A DNA stretch of 64,000 nt from Labedella gwakjiensis (GTDB lineage: Bacteria > Actinomycetota > Actinomycetes > Actinomycetales > Microbacteriaceae): assembly GCF_003014675.1 (NCBI RefSeq), contig NZ_PYAU01000001.1:558001-622000 (forward strand). The letters run 5' to 3'. The position numbers and the translations under genes are program-made. How positions within the stretch are numbered: position 1 is the stretch's first letter; each line of letters begins with the position of its first letter. Below are positions 1-8,368 of the stretch, in pieces. The notes beneath the pieces were generated by a model. It was not told the origin of the DNA, did no database searches, and was given only the letters and a program-made list of their open reading frames with translations.

Positions 1-1390
1 ACGGCGCGGCTTTCCAGGACGCGGTCGCAGTAGCGACCGAAGTCCTCGCCGCGCCTGTCGCCGGCCTGGTTCCCGGCCGGTTGTCGGCGCCCGAGTGGGT
101 GACGTTGCTGCGTGATGTGGAGCGTCTCGGCCGCCTCGTCGACGCGGCGCGCGTCGCGTTGGCCGGGGAAGCCGAGCAGCGCATCGGCGGCCCCATCGAA
201 GCTCTTGCCGCCCTCGGGTATGCGTCCGCGGTCGATGCTGTCGCGACGCTCACGGGGTTGGCGGATCGGGACGCAAAACGGAGAATCCGGCTGGGCGGGA
301 CGCTCAACGCCGGGGTGTCGCTGACCGGCGCGGAGACCGGGTCAGCGCACCCCTGATCGCCGAGGCCGTGTCCGCCGGGAACCTTGGCATCGATGCCGCG
401 ACCATCCTCACCGACGCTCTGGATGGCGTCTCACCGCGCGTCGATCCCGTGATCGTGGCCGAGGCCGAGCAGGCTCTCGTCGACCTCGCCGAAGGCTCCC
501 TGGACCACCCGCCCCTGCGCGCAGATCTCGTGCGCGGACAAGCGCAACTCTTCGTGGAAGCGATCGACCCCGACGGGACCCGCCCGCGGGAAGAACTGGC
601 TCGACGGAGACGACGGTTCACGATCGGACCCGAGACACGGGATGGGCTCATTCCCGTCCACGGGTTGCTGACGTTGGAGATCGGGGCGTCGCTGACGCGC
701 CTCATCGACGCGCACGTTCGCAGGGTCGCGTTCAGCGGCGTTCCGACCCCCGTCAGCGACCCGGACACTCGGCCGCTTGACGACTCGGACGCGCTCGTCT
801 CGTCCGTCGATGACCGCACCCCCGCTCAGCGCCGCCACGACACCCTCGCCGACATCATCAGCGCCGCCACCCGGGTGAAGGACGCCCCCGAACTGGCCGG
901 GGCAGCGCCCGCGATCACCGTCACCGTCACACAGACCACGCTCGACTCCGGTCACGGTGTCGGGTCGATCGACGGTCTCGACACCCCCATCTCCGTCGAC
1001 GCGATCGACAAGATGATCGACTCCCGCGGCATCCAGACCGTCACAATGAACCCGCACCGACGCATCCTCGCCCTCGGATCGGTGCAACGCTGCTTCACCT
1101 CCTCGCAACGCAGGGCGATCACCGCCCGGGACGGCGGGTGCGTCATCCCCGGGTGCACCACCTCCGCCGGATGGTGCGAGGTCCACCACGTGGTCCCATG
1201 GCGTGACGGCGGGCAGACGCACACCGACAACGGAGTCCTGTTGTGCTGGGGACACCACCAGAACATCGACCGCGGACCCTGGCGACTCACCATGCCGAAC
1301 GGGATCCCCCACGTCCGCGGACCCGGACACCCCGAATGGACCCACACCACGAAAACCCGCACCGGACCACCCCTCACCCGCACCGGATGA
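1..1390 (+). pseudogene. DUF222 / HNH endonuclease (13E12 repeat family), frameshifted, cut by window edge
   Basis: The reading frame is open from base 3, so the gene starts before the window. It runs to a TGA at about 354-356. The rest of the protein lies in a different frame, from about 335 to the stop at 1388-1390. The first part carries the usual helical DUF222 domain (EALAALGYASAVDAVATL, then a DRDAKRRIRLGG stretch). The second continues it directly (PLIAEAVSAGNLGIDAATI) and ends in an HNH nuclease domain with CEVHHVVPWRDGG and LLCWGHHQNID. The two halves join as one normal family member if a single base is gained or lost between about 325 and 345. This is either a real inactivating frameshift or a sequencing error. 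Family members are multicopy in actinobacteria and their role is poorly known; nuclease activity is inferred from the HNH motif. Confidence 0.8.
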
Positions 1391-1450
1391 GCGGCGCCCA
1401 TGCGCGCACCGCTACATTCGATCCACCACCATTCGCAGACCGGAGCCGCC

Positions 1451-2092
1451 ATGCTTCCCGCAGCCAGCGCCGGGGCATTCGCCCTTGCCGCCTTCGCACT
1501 CATCATCATCCCCGGGCCCAGCGTGCTCTTCGTGATCGGACGATCGCTCGCGCTCGGTCGACGTGGCGGTTTCCTGAGCGTGCTCGGCAATGCCCTCGGC
1601 ATGCTGCCCGCGATCATCCTCGTGGCATTCGGCGTGGGAACGATCGTGGCGGAGTCGGTCCTCCTCTTCGCCGTGATCAAGTACGTCGGAGCGGCGTACG
1701 TGATCTACCTCGGCGTCCAGGCCATCCGGCATCGTCACGACCACGGCGACGATGGGGCAGCGACGGTTCGAACCCGACCATCCTCGTTACGCCTCGTCCG
1801 CGAAGGGTTCATCGTAGGAATCACGAACCCGAAGACAGTCGTGTTCTTCGTCGCGGTGCTCCCCCAGTTCGTCCATTACGAGTCGGGCGCGATCCCCGTG
1901 CAGATGCTCACCCTCGGCCTCATCTTCTTCGCCATCGCCCTCGCAAGCGACGGCGCGTGGGCGCTCACGGCCGGCACGGCTCGCGCATGGTTCGCCGGTA
2001 GCCCCCGACGCCTCTCGCGCCTCACCGCGGGCGGAGGCGTGATGATGATCGGTCTCGGCGGAACCTTGGCGCTCTCCGGCTCCAAGGCGTAG
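1451..2092 (+). CDS. LysE/RhtB-family amino acid exporter
   Basis: This 213-residue integral membrane protein of the LysE/RhtB exporter family moves amino acids or related small metabolites out of the cell. The N-terminal signature is clear: a hydrophobic helix ending in ALIIIPGPSVLFVIGRSLALGRRGG, followed by a second helix, and later the family pattern GFIVGITNPKTVVFFVAVLPQFV near residue 120. Length is normal (200-215). I start at the ATG at 1451, because the GTG/ATG codons upstream would add a polar, non-membrane head. It stands alone between the HNH remnant and the SOS-regulated gene, so the substrate cannot be read from context. Confidence 0.85.
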   Translation: MLPAASAGAFALAAFALIIIPGPSVLFVIGRSLALGRRGGFLSVLGNALGMLPAIILVAFGVGTIVAESVLLFAVIKYVGAAYVIYLGVQAIRHRHDHGDDGAATVRTRPSSLRLVREGFIVGITNPKTVVFFVAVLPQFVHYESGAIPVQMLTLGLIFFAIALASDGAWALTAGTARAWFAGSPRRLSRLTAGGGVMMIGLGGTLALSGSKA

Positions 2093-2121
2093 AACGTCCC
2101 GCATATCCCCGAAAGACCAGG

Positions 2122-2157
2122 TGTCATTCATTCGAACATATGTTCTAATGAGTGACA
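2122..2157. promoter_or_regulatory. LexA/SOS box inside a 36-bp palindrome
   Basis: The core TCGAACATATGTTCTA (2132-2147) matches the actinobacterial/Bacillus SOS consensus (GAAC-N4-GTTC flanked by TC and GA) at all but one outer position. It sits at the centre of a longer inverted repeat, 2122-2157, in which 16 of 18 base pairs are complementary. A -10-like TCTAAT (2144-2149) overlaps the right half of the box and lies 7 nt before the ATG at 2157. LexA bound here would cover the promoter. Repression by LexA and release after DNA damage are inferred from the match. Confidence 0.8.
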
Positions 2158-3287
2158 TGAGATGGAGCACGCAGGAGATCCGAGCGGACGAGGCCTCGAC
2201 GCTGCCCGGCCTGGCGCGCATCAACACCATCGTGCGCAGCGTCACCACGCCGGAGTTCGCAGGTGTCACGTTCCACGAGATCCTCGCCAAGTCGGCGCTC
2301 AACAAGGTGCCACGAGGATCCGGCATGCCCTTCGGGTGGACCATCAACCCGTATCGCGGATGCAGTCACGCGTGCGTCTACTGCTTCGCCCGTCCCACGC
2401 ACACCTACCTCGATCTCAACGCCGGCACCGACTTCGACAGTCAAGTGATCGTCAAGCTCAACGTCGCCGAGGTGCTCGAGAGGGAGCTCGCAAAGCCGAC
2501 CTGGCAGCATCACGCAGTGGCCCTCGGCACCAACACGGATCCGTATCAGCGAGCCGAGGGGCGGTACGCCCTCATGCCGGGAATCATCACCGCGCTCGCC
2601 TCCTCGGGCACTCCGCTCTCCATCCTCACGAAAGGCACGCTGCTCCGACGAGACCTCCCCCTGCTGGCAGACGCGGCAGAGCAGGTACCGATCGATATCG
2701 CCATGTCGATCGCGATCTACGACGACGAGCTGCAGAAGTCGATCGAGCCGGGAACGCCGAGCGCCGACGCGCGCCTGCGCACCGTGACAGCCGCGCGAGA
2801 CGCCGGCTTCGACTGCTCGGTGTTCCTCATGCCGGTCCTTCCCTGGCTCACCGACACCACCGAGCACCTCGACGCGGCCATGCGCCGAATCGCAGCCGCA
2901 GGGGCCACCTCCGTGCTGTACTCGGCCCTGTACCTCAAACCCGGCGTGAAGCCCTGGTTCATGCACTGGCTCGAGCGCACGCATCCCGAGCTCGTCCCTC
3001 GCTATCGCGAGATGTATTCGGCCGGTTCCTATGCGCCCAAGGCGTACCGGCAGTGGTTGGCCAATCGGATACGGCCCCTCATCCGCGCCCACGGACTCGA
3101 TGAGGGGCGCGAAGATCCGGCGACGGGCGGAATCCGATCGAGCGCACTCGGCATGTTCCGGGGGCCCGACGGCGAGCGCCGACCACTCGGACACACGAGC
3201 GAGGACAGACGGACACCAGCGTCGCGGGAGACCGTGCCGAAGCCCGTCGTGCGCTTCGAGGTCCCGGATGGCCCGACACTGTTCTGA
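2157..3287 (+). CDS. Rv2578c-family radical SAM protein, SOS-controlled
   Basis: This 376-residue radical SAM enzyme belongs to the family typified by mycobacterial Rv2578c, related to spore photoproduct lyase. The iron-sulfur motif is CSHACVYC (CxxxCxxC) within NPYRGCSHACVYCFARP, followed by FDSQVIVKLN, LGTNTDPYQRAEGRYALMPG and LTKGTLLRRDLPLL, all typical of the family, and the protein ends in GPTLF as the mycobacterial homologue does. I choose the ATG at 2157, giving MRWSTQEI. Earlier in-frame starts (2121, 2148) fall inside the SOS palindrome, and the -10-like box 7 nt upstream of 2157 suggests a leaderless mRNA. The reaction is unknown; a DNA-damage role is inferred from the operator. It is a single gene. 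Confidence 0.88.
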   Translation: MRWSTQEIRADEASTLPGLARINTIVRSVTTPEFAGVTFHEILAKSALNKVPRGSGMPFGWTINPYRGCSHACVYCFARPTHTYLDLNAGTDFDSQVIVKLNVAEVLERELAKPTWQHHAVALGTNTDPYQRAEGRYALMPGIITALASSGTPLSILTKGTLLRRDLPLLADAAEQVPIDIAMSIAIYDDELQKSIEPGTPSADARLRTVTAARDAGFDCSVFLMPVLPWLTDTTEHLDAAMRRIAAAGATSVLYSALYLKPGVKPWFMHWLERTHPELVPRYREMYSAGSYAPKAYRQWLANRIRPLIRAHGLDEGREDPATGGIRSSALGMFRGPDGERRPLGHTSEDRRTPASRETVPKPVVRFEVPDGPTLF

Positions 3288-3327
3288 CACGGGCTCCAGG
3301 CGACACGGGCTCCAGGCGACACGGCCC
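3285..3327. repeat. 16-bp tandem repeat, about 2.5 copies
   Basis: The unit cgacacgggctccagg occurs at 3285-3300 (first base t) and 3301-3316, and a partial third copy (cgacacgg) starts at 3317. The array begins on the stop codon of the radical SAM gene and ends just upstream of the -10-like TAGGCT (3329-3334) of the next gene. It is a short local duplication. Whether it matters for expression of the next gene is unknown. Confidence 0.75.
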
Positions 3328-3340
3328 TTAGGCTGACGAG

Positions 3341-3568
3341 ATGGATTGGGCACTCACCGGCGGAAGCTGGCTCGCGATCGTCTCCCTCAACGCGGCAGTG
3401 GCCGGCGCACTCGGCCGTTCGCGACTCAACTGGTTCATCATCTCGATCTTCCTCGCGCCCATCGCGAGCTTCCTGCTCATGTGCTTCGGTCGCTCCGAGG
3501 CGCACGAACACGCCCACCAGCGCGCCATCGCAGAGCTGGAACGAGAGCGCGCGGCCGGACTGCGCTGA
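3341..3568 (+). CDS. Small membrane protein, unknown function
   Basis: A 75-residue protein. Residues 8-25 (SWLAIVSLNAAVAGALGR) and 31-49 (WFIISIFLAPIASFLLMCF) are two membrane segments, followed by a charged helical tail (EAHEHAHQRAIAELERERAAGLR). TAGGCT at 3329-3334 lies exactly 6 nt before the ATG, so the mRNA is probably leaderless. No Shine-Dalgarno sequence is present. I do not recognise the family. Good hydrophobic patterning and a strong terminator right after the stop support a real gene. Confidence 0.65.
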   Translation: MDWALTGGSWLAIVSLNAAVAGALGRSRLNWFIISIFLAPIASFLLMCFGRSEAHEHAHQRAIAELERERAAGLR

Positions 3569-3584
3569 CACGATCGCGGAACGC

Positions 3585-3618
3585 GAACCGCCCCCGTCAC
3601 TGTCGACGGGGGCGGTTC
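3585..3618. terminator. Bidirectional hairpin terminator
   Basis: A perfect 14-bp stem (gaaccgcccccgtc at 3585-3598 with its complement at 3605-3618) closes a 6-nt loop. It sits between the convergent small membrane gene (+) and the DEAD-box helicase (-). Confidence 0.85.
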
Positions 3619-3649
3619 CGTTGCGGGTTCACCGCAGCACGGCGGACGG

Positions 3650-5764
3650 TCAGCGGGAGGCGAGCTCGACGACGAGGTCGTCGCTCGGATGCGTCTCCAC
3701 GAAGTCCGCGTCGATCTCGGCGCGCTCCAGCAGTTCGGCCATCCGACGCTGTCGGCTGCGCGTGATGAGGGTCACGACGGTGCCCTCCTTCCCGGCGCGA
3801 CCGGTGCGACCGGAACGGTGCATGTACGTCTTGTACTCGTCCGGCGCGTCGGCCTGTACGACGAGGGTGATGTCGTCGACGTGGATTCCTCGCGCCGCGA
3901 CATCCGTCGCCACGAGCACGTTCACACGTCCCGACGTCAGCTTCTCGAGGTTGCGGGTGCGACGGGCCTGGTTGAGGTCACCGTGCAGCGCGACGGCGAG
4001 GATGCCCGCGTCCTCGAGCTGATCGGTGAGGCGCTCGGCGTACGCACGAGTGCGCGCGAAGATGAGCGTCTTCTCATCGCGGTTGGCGAGGCGCTCGATG
4101 AGTTCGTCCTTGTCGCGGTGCTCGATCACGAGCACGCGGTGATCGATCGTCGACGATGCCTGGTCCTCACCGGCTACCTCGTGGACGGCCGGCTTCTTCA
4201 GGAACTCGTCGACGAGCGACGCGACGCCACGGTCGAGGGTGGCCGAGAAGAGGAGCTTCTGCCCGCCGCCCGACGTCTTACGCAGGATGCGCTGAACCGG
4301 CTCGAGGAAGCCGAGGTCGCACATGTGGTCTGCCTCGTCGAGCACCGTCACGACCACCTCCGACAGGTCGAGTCGCCCCTGCTCGATGAGGTCCTCGATC
4401 CGGCCAGGAGTGCCGATCACGATGTCCACTCCGCGCTGCAGCGCTCCGACCTGACGGCCCTGCGGCACACCGCCGTAGATCTGGGTGGTGAACAGACCGA
4501 CGCTCCGCGCGATCGGCTGGATCGTGCCGTCGATCTGCAACGCGAGCTCGCGCGTGGGAGCGAGGACGAGGGCGCGGGGCTTGCGGCCCATCTGGCGCTT
4601 CTTGCCTCCGCCGTTCTCCATGAGCTTCTCGACGAGCGGCGCACCGAACGCGATGGTCTTTCCGCTGCCCGTACGCCCTCGCCCGAGCACGTCGCGGCCG
4701 GCCAGAACGTCGGGGATCGTCGCCGCCTGGATCGGGAAAGGGCTCTCGGCGCCGAGCTCCGCGAGGGCACGCGTGATGTTGCCGCCGAGACCGAGGTCCC
4801 CGAAGGTCACACCCTCGACGTCCTTCGCCTGGATGGCGTCGGCCTCGAGGCGCTCGAGCACGACGTCGTCCGTGGGCGTGTACCGGCTCCCCGCGTCACG
4901 GGACGGCGGGAAGCCGCCGCTGGAACGCGGACCGCCGGAACGGTCGTCGCGGCGCGGACGGTCATCGCGCGAGAACCGGTCGCTGCGCGCCGGGCGCTCA
5001 TCGCGGGAGAACCGGGCGGGTCGGTCGTCCCGGTCGTCTCGGTCGTTCCGAGAGGGACGGTCATCACGAGAAAAACGGTCACCGCGCGCCGGACGCTCAT
5101 CACGCGAGAACCGGGCGGGACGGTCGTCCCGGTCACCGCGCGCAGGACGCTCATCACGCGAAAACCGATCGTCGCGGGCAGGACGGTCGTCGCGAGAGAA
5201 ACGATCGGTCCGAGCCGGACGCGCGTCGCGGCCCGAGCGCTCGTCACGGGAGAATCGGTCCGAACGAGCGGGACGCTCATCACGGGAGAACCGATCGGTC
5301 CGAGCGGGACGCTCATCACGGGAGAACCGAGCGGGACGGTCGTCGCGATCGTTGCGCGCCGGACGCTCGTCGCGAGAGAAGCGGTCACTACGAGCGGGAC
5401 GCTCGTCACGGGAAAAACGGTCCGAACGAGCAGGACGCTCATCGCGCGAGAAACGAGCCGAACGAGCAGGACGCTCCTCACGGCCGTTCCGAGCAGGACG
5501 CTCGTCACGCGAGAAGCGGTCTCCGCCTCGGGTGTCACGACCGCCACGCGCGTCACGGTCTCCACCGCGGGCTTCACGCTCTCCTGCGCGGGTGGCGCGC
5601 TCGTCGGCGTTCCATCTCGCCTTCTTCTCCACCGGCTCCGTCTCGCGGAATCCGCGGTGCTTCGGGCTTCGGCTTCCCGGTCGCCCGGACGAGCGCTTCG
5701 GGGCGTACGCGGGGTCGAAGTTGCGTGCCGGGCGTCCGCCGCCTGGCTTGTTGTTCTTGGGCAT
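3650..5764 (-). CDS. DEAD-box RNA helicase with a repeat-built arginine-rich head
   Basis: This 704-residue DEAD-box ATP-dependent RNA helicase remodels RNA structure, probably in cold or stress conditions and ribosome assembly. The core starts near residue 315 with FPIQAATIP (Q motif), then GRTGSGKT (Walker A), PTRELALQ, GTPGR, LDEADHM, LFSATLD, ATDVAARGIHV and HRSGRTGRAG, so every catalytic motif is intact. Residues about 75-285 are a low-complexity tract with 13 copies of RFSRDE/RFSRDD, mostly as RFSRDERPAR spaced by S/D/G/N/T, rich in Arg and Asp and surely disordered. Most homologues have a shorter tail, usually at the C-terminus; here the RNA-binding tail is at the N-terminus. It is transcribed alone from a long leader (5765-6250). 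A 717-residue antisense open frame is only a shadow of codon bias. Confidence 0.95.
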   Translation of the reverse strand: MPKNNKPGGGRPARNFDPAYAPKRSSGRPGSRSPKHRGFRETEPVEKKARWNADERATRAGEREARGGDRDARGGRDTRGGDRFSRDERPARNGREERPARSARFSRDERPARSDRFSRDERPARSDRFSRDERPARNDRDDRPARFSRDERPARTDRFSRDERPARSDRFSRDERSGRDARPARTDRFSRDDRPARDDRFSRDERPARGDRDDRPARFSRDERPARGDRFSRDDRPSRNDRDDRDDRPARFSRDERPARSDRFSRDDRPRRDDRSGGPRSSGGFPPSRDAGSRYTPTDDVVLERLEADAIQAKDVEGVTFGDLGLGGNITRALAELGAESPFPIQAATIPDVLAGRDVLGRGRTGSGKTIAFGAPLVEKLMENGGGKKRQMGRKPRALVLAPTRELALQIDGTIQPIARSVGLFTTQIYGGVPQGRQVGALQRGVDIVIGTPGRIEDLIEQGRLDLSEVVVTVLDEADHMCDLGFLEPVQRILRKTSGGGQKLLFSATLDRGVASLVDEFLKKPAVHEVAGEDQASSTIDHRVLVIEHRDKDELIERLANRDEKTLIFARTRAYAERLTDQLEDAGILAVALHGDLNQARRTRNLEKLTSGRVNVLVATDVAARGIHVDDITLVVQADAPDEYKTYMHRSGRTGRAGKEGTVVTLITRSRQRRMAELLERAEIDADFVETHPSDDLVVELASR

Positions 5765-6250
5765 CAGGTGCCTTCCTGGGTGACTCGCGTTAAACAGCGT
5801 TCACGGCACGACGGTGTCGCGCTCGCATACCCACGCGCCTGATTGTCGGGAACAGGACTGTTGGAGACAGATCCGTTGAAGAACAGAACTGCTCGAAACG
5901 GTACTGTTCCAAACGGTACTGTCGGAGACAGTGGCCGGGGACCGTTCACTCGATGTGATCTCACCAACGTTTTCGCTGGGAACCGGTCCTCTAGACAAAC
6001 AGTGAAGCACGCGGAAGAACGTCCCGCGCCGTCCAGAAACCGACCTGCCCACGTTACAGCATTAGCTCCGAAACCGCACGGAATCAGCAGAATCCGTGCA
6101 CGCGGGTGCGTACTACCTCGGTTCTCACCCACTCCGCAAGGCCCCCCTGCTCACTCCCAGCCACCCCTAACGTTGGTGCCGCGGTCGAGGTTCGGCCGCT
6201 CGCGGTGGTGCCCCACGACGGCCCGCCGCACCTACATGGAGGTGTGACAC
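5765..6250. other. Long intergenic leader between helicase and glsB
   Basis: I see no convincing gene in these 486 bases; the open frames on both strands have no family pattern and unnatural composition. It must hold the promoters of the helicase (-) and of glsB (+). The helicase-proximal third contains a degenerate 15-nt repeat array (5848-5938). Long structured leaders are known for cold-shock helicase mRNAs, so a regulatory 5' leader is a reasonable inference. Confidence 0.5.
5848..5938. repeat. Degenerate 15-nt tandem repeats
   Basis: Six consecutive segments align at a 15-nt spacing (one is 16 nt): gggaacaggactgtt (5848), ggagacagatccgtt (5863), gaagaacagaactgct (5878), cgaaacggtactgtt (5894), ccaaacggtactgtc (5909), ggagacagtggccgg (5924). 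The core is approximately gaacagNactgtt, itself close to an inverted repeat. The array is in the leader of the helicase gene. Confidence 0.55.
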
Positions 6251-6520
6251 ATGGGATTCCTCGGATTTCTCCTTCTCGGACTGATCGCCGGTGCGATCGC
6301 GAAGCTCATTCTTCCCGGACGACAGGGCGGCGGATGGATCATCACGCTCGTCCTCGGTGTCGTTGGCGCGCTGCTCGGTGGTTTCATCGGCAGCCTGCTC
6401 TTCGGCCGCGGCCTCGAAGAGTTCTTCGACCTCGGTACCTGGCTCCTCGCGATCGGTGGCGCGATCATCGTGCTGCTGATCTACGGTGCCCTCACGGGAC
6501 GCAAGGGCAGCCGCGCCTGA
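6251..6520 (+). CDS. GlsB/YeaQ/YmgE-family stress membrane protein
   Basis: An 89-residue small membrane protein of the transglycosylase-associated (GlsB/YeaQ/YmgE) family, linked in other bacteria to envelope stress. Three glycine-rich hydrophobic segments are visible: GFLGFLLLGLIAGAIAKLI, then IITLVLGVVGALLGGFIGSLLF, then WLLAIGGAIIVLLIYGAL. The typical LILPGRQGGG turn links segments 1 and 2. A clear Shine-Dalgarno GGAGG (6238-6242) lies 8 nt before the ATG. Length is normal. It is monocistronic and ends in a strong terminator. The molecular role of the family is not settled. Confidence 0.9.
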   Translation: MGFLGFLLLGLIAGAIAKLILPGRQGGGWIITLVLGVVGALLGGFIGSLLFGRGLEEFFDLGTWLLAIGGAIIVLLIYGALTGRKGSRA

Positions 6521-6537
6521 CCTAGCGTCATCACGAC

Positions 6538-6569
6538 GAAGCCCCCTCGGTGTCGACCGAGGGGGCTTC
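6538..6569. terminator. Bidirectional hairpin terminator
   Basis: A perfect 13-bp stem (gaagccccctcgg / ccgagggggcttc) with loop tgtcga, flanked by further near-complementary bases and a T-rich right side. It serves glsB (+) and the hydrolase gene ending at 6587 (-). Confidence 0.88.
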
Positions 6570-6586
6570 TTCGTGCACAGGACACG

Positions 6587-7597
6587 TCACCGAGCGGCGG
6601 CGATCGCCTCCACCTCGGCCGCATCGACGTCTCCGATGCGCGCAGGCGACCATCGCGGCGAACGGTCCTTGTCCACGACCTGGGCCCTCACGCCCTCGGC
6701 GAAGTCGGGTCGCGCGAAGAGGGCCGTCGATACGGCGAGATCACGATGGAGGACCCGCTCGAGGTCGTCGTCGAGCGCGGCGAGCTCGATGGTACGCAGG
6801 GTGACGGCGAGCGACATCGGCGACATCGTCTCGATGGCGGCCGCAGCCTCCGCTGCCTCCGATTCGGGTCGCGCCCGCAGCGCCGCGAGGATGTCCCCCA
6901 CGGAACCGGAGTCGTACGCCGCGTCGATCCACGCCCGTGCGGCGAGGAGCTCGGATTCGGGCGGCGTCTGAGCCACTCGCGCGACGATCTCCGCGGCCTC
7001 GGCACCGGGCAGGATGAGTGCGTCCACGAGCTCCAGCACATCGCTCGAGGGCACGTAGGAGTCGGCGAAGCCCGCTGCGATGGCATCGGCACCGGTCATG
7101 GTGGCGGCGGTGAGGCCCACGTGGAGGCCGAGCAGACCGGGCGCACGTGCGAGGAGCAGAGCGCCTCCGACGTCGGGAGCGAGACCGATCCGGACCTCGG
7201 GCATCGCGACGCGCGACCGCTCCGTGACGACGCGAAGACGCGCGTGGCCCGAGAGGCCGACGCCACCGCCCATCGTGACGCCGTCCATGACGGCGACGAC
7301 GGGCTTCGCGTAGCGGGCGATCTCCAGGATCGTCGCGTACTCGAGTTCCCAGAACCTCCGCGCCTCCTGCGGCCCGGCCTCGGTGATCATCCGTACGTCT
7401 CCACCCGCGCAGAAACCGCGGTCCCCCGCTCCGTCGATGAGGACCGTCTCGACGTCGTCGCGGTCGCGCCACGAGGCGAGCGCATTGGAGATACGGGTGA
7501 GGATCCCGGGGGTGAGTGCGTTGAGTCTCTCCGGCCGGTCGAGCGTGATGTGGCCGAGCCGGCCCTCAACCCGGATATCGACATCGTCGTCTGTCAT
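6587..7597 (-). CDS. Enoyl-CoA hydratase-fold protein, probably 3-hydroxyisobutyryl-CoA hydrolase
   Basis: A 336-residue crotonase-fold protein. The oxyanion-hole segments are FCAGGDVRMI (near residue 67) and VTMGGGVGLSGHARLRVVTE, followed by MPEVRIGLAPDVGG, the pattern that separates 3-hydroxyisobutyryl-CoA hydrolases (valine catabolism) from plain enoyl-CoA hydratases. The C-terminal third, with the SPMSLAVTLRTI helix, also fits that group, and the length fits (about 340-350). I start at the ATG at 7597, which gives MTDDDVDIRVEGRLGHITLDRP. Upstream in-frame codons encode a non-homologous Arg/Gly-rich stretch. A -10-like TACTCT lies 6 nt before this ATG, suggesting a leaderless mRNA. No other valine-catabolic genes are adjacent. 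Confidence 0.85.
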   Translation of the reverse strand: MTDDDVDIRVEGRLGHITLDRPERLNALTPGILTRISNALASWRDRDDVETVLIDGAGDRGFCAGGDVRMITEAGPQEARRFWELEYATILEIARYAKPVVAVMDGVTMGGGVGLSGHARLRVVTERSRVAMPEVRIGLAPDVGGALLLARAPGLLGLHVGLTAATMTGADAIAAGFADSYVPSSDVLELVDALILPGAEAAEIVARVAQTPPESELLAARAWIDAAYDSGSVGDILAALRARPESEAAEAAAAIETMSPMSLAVTLRTIELAALDDDLERVLHRDLAVSTALFARPDFAEGVRAQVVDKDRSPRWSPARIGDVDAAEVEAIAAAR

Positions 7598-7737
7598 GAA
7601 CCCAGAGTATGGCCCCGCGCGCGCCGCGCCGAAACGGCACGGTTCGCCGGCCTCCCGGGCGACACTCGACACGCCGGACACGGTCCACCCGCTCGACCCG
7701 TTACCGAGCGGAAACGTCCGTGCACGATGCTGGATGC

Positions 7738-8349
7738 ATGGCACAACCGATCACGGTCTCGATCGAGCGCGCGGTGGATCCCGCTCGCATCACCGAGGCC
7801 ACCGCATGGGTCCAGGCGGGCATCCAGCTCGCGAACAAGCATCCGGGTTTTCTCGGGTCCGGATGGGTACGGGCGGGGGACGACTCCTGGACGTGGCACA
7901 TGCTCTACCGGTTCACGGACGAGTCGACGCTCACCGCCTGGGAGGGCTCCCCCGAGCGGCAGTGGTGGCTGAGTACAGGCCGCGACTTCGCGACGGAGTC
8001 CCGCGTGGAGAGACGCACCGGGATCGAGGGCTGGTTCGATCAGCCGGTGGGCCGCACGGTGGAGGTGGGCGCCCCGGACACCGGGTCGACGGCGACGCCC
8101 CCGACGGGCGCCGTATCGACCGTGCCATCGGTGCCGCCGCGCTGGAAGCAGGCGGTGAGCATCTGGCTGGGATTCTTTCCCGTGAATCTCGCCTTCAGCC
8201 TGCTCGTGCTCTTCCTGCCCTGGTGGGAGGACGTCGCAGTTCTCTGGCGCGTCCTCATCACCACGCTCGTGCTCACTCCGATCATGACCTTCTGGGTGCT
8301 CCCGGCGGTGACGCGGCTCATCCGCCCCTGGTTGCAGGCGTCCAGGTAG
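7738..8349 (+). CDS. ABM-domain (antibiotic biosynthesis monooxygenase-like) membrane protein
   Basis: A 203-residue two-part protein. Residues 1-95 form an ABM-type ferredoxin-like fold (MAQPITVSIERAVDP, then FLGSGWVRAGDDSWTWHMLYRF and ERQWWLS), as found in small heme-degrading or quinone-forming monooxygenases. After a Pro/Thr/Gly linker come two membrane helices (AVSIWLGFFPVNLAFSLLVLFL and VLITTLVLTPIMTFWVLPAV). This architecture is widespread in actinobacteria, but its substrate is unknown. The start at 7738 is chosen because the fold begins there and upstream codons are Arg-rich filler. It is divergent from the hydrolase gene and its end almost touches the convergent MBL gene. Confidence 0.8.
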   Translation: MAQPITVSIERAVDPARITEATAWVQAGIQLANKHPGFLGSGWVRAGDDSWTWHMLYRFTDESTLTAWEGSPERQWWLSTGRDFATESRVERRTGIEGWFDQPVGRTVEVGAPDTGSTATPPTGAVSTVPSVPPRWKQAVSIWLGFFPVNLAFSLLVLFLPWWEDVAVLWRVLITTLVLTPIMTFWVLPAVTRLIRPWLQASR

Positions 8350-8368
8350 TAAGCCTGTCGTCCTTCGG

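Noticed and set aside
3689-5842. A 717-codon open frame antisense to the DEAD-box helicase
   Set aside because: It is produced by the codon bias and repeats of the helicase gene; it has no family motif and Arg/Val-rich unnatural composition.
5843-6247. Open frames in the helicase/glsB gap as small genes
   Set aside because: Composition is not protein-like, there is no ribosome site, and the glsB promoter must lie within them.
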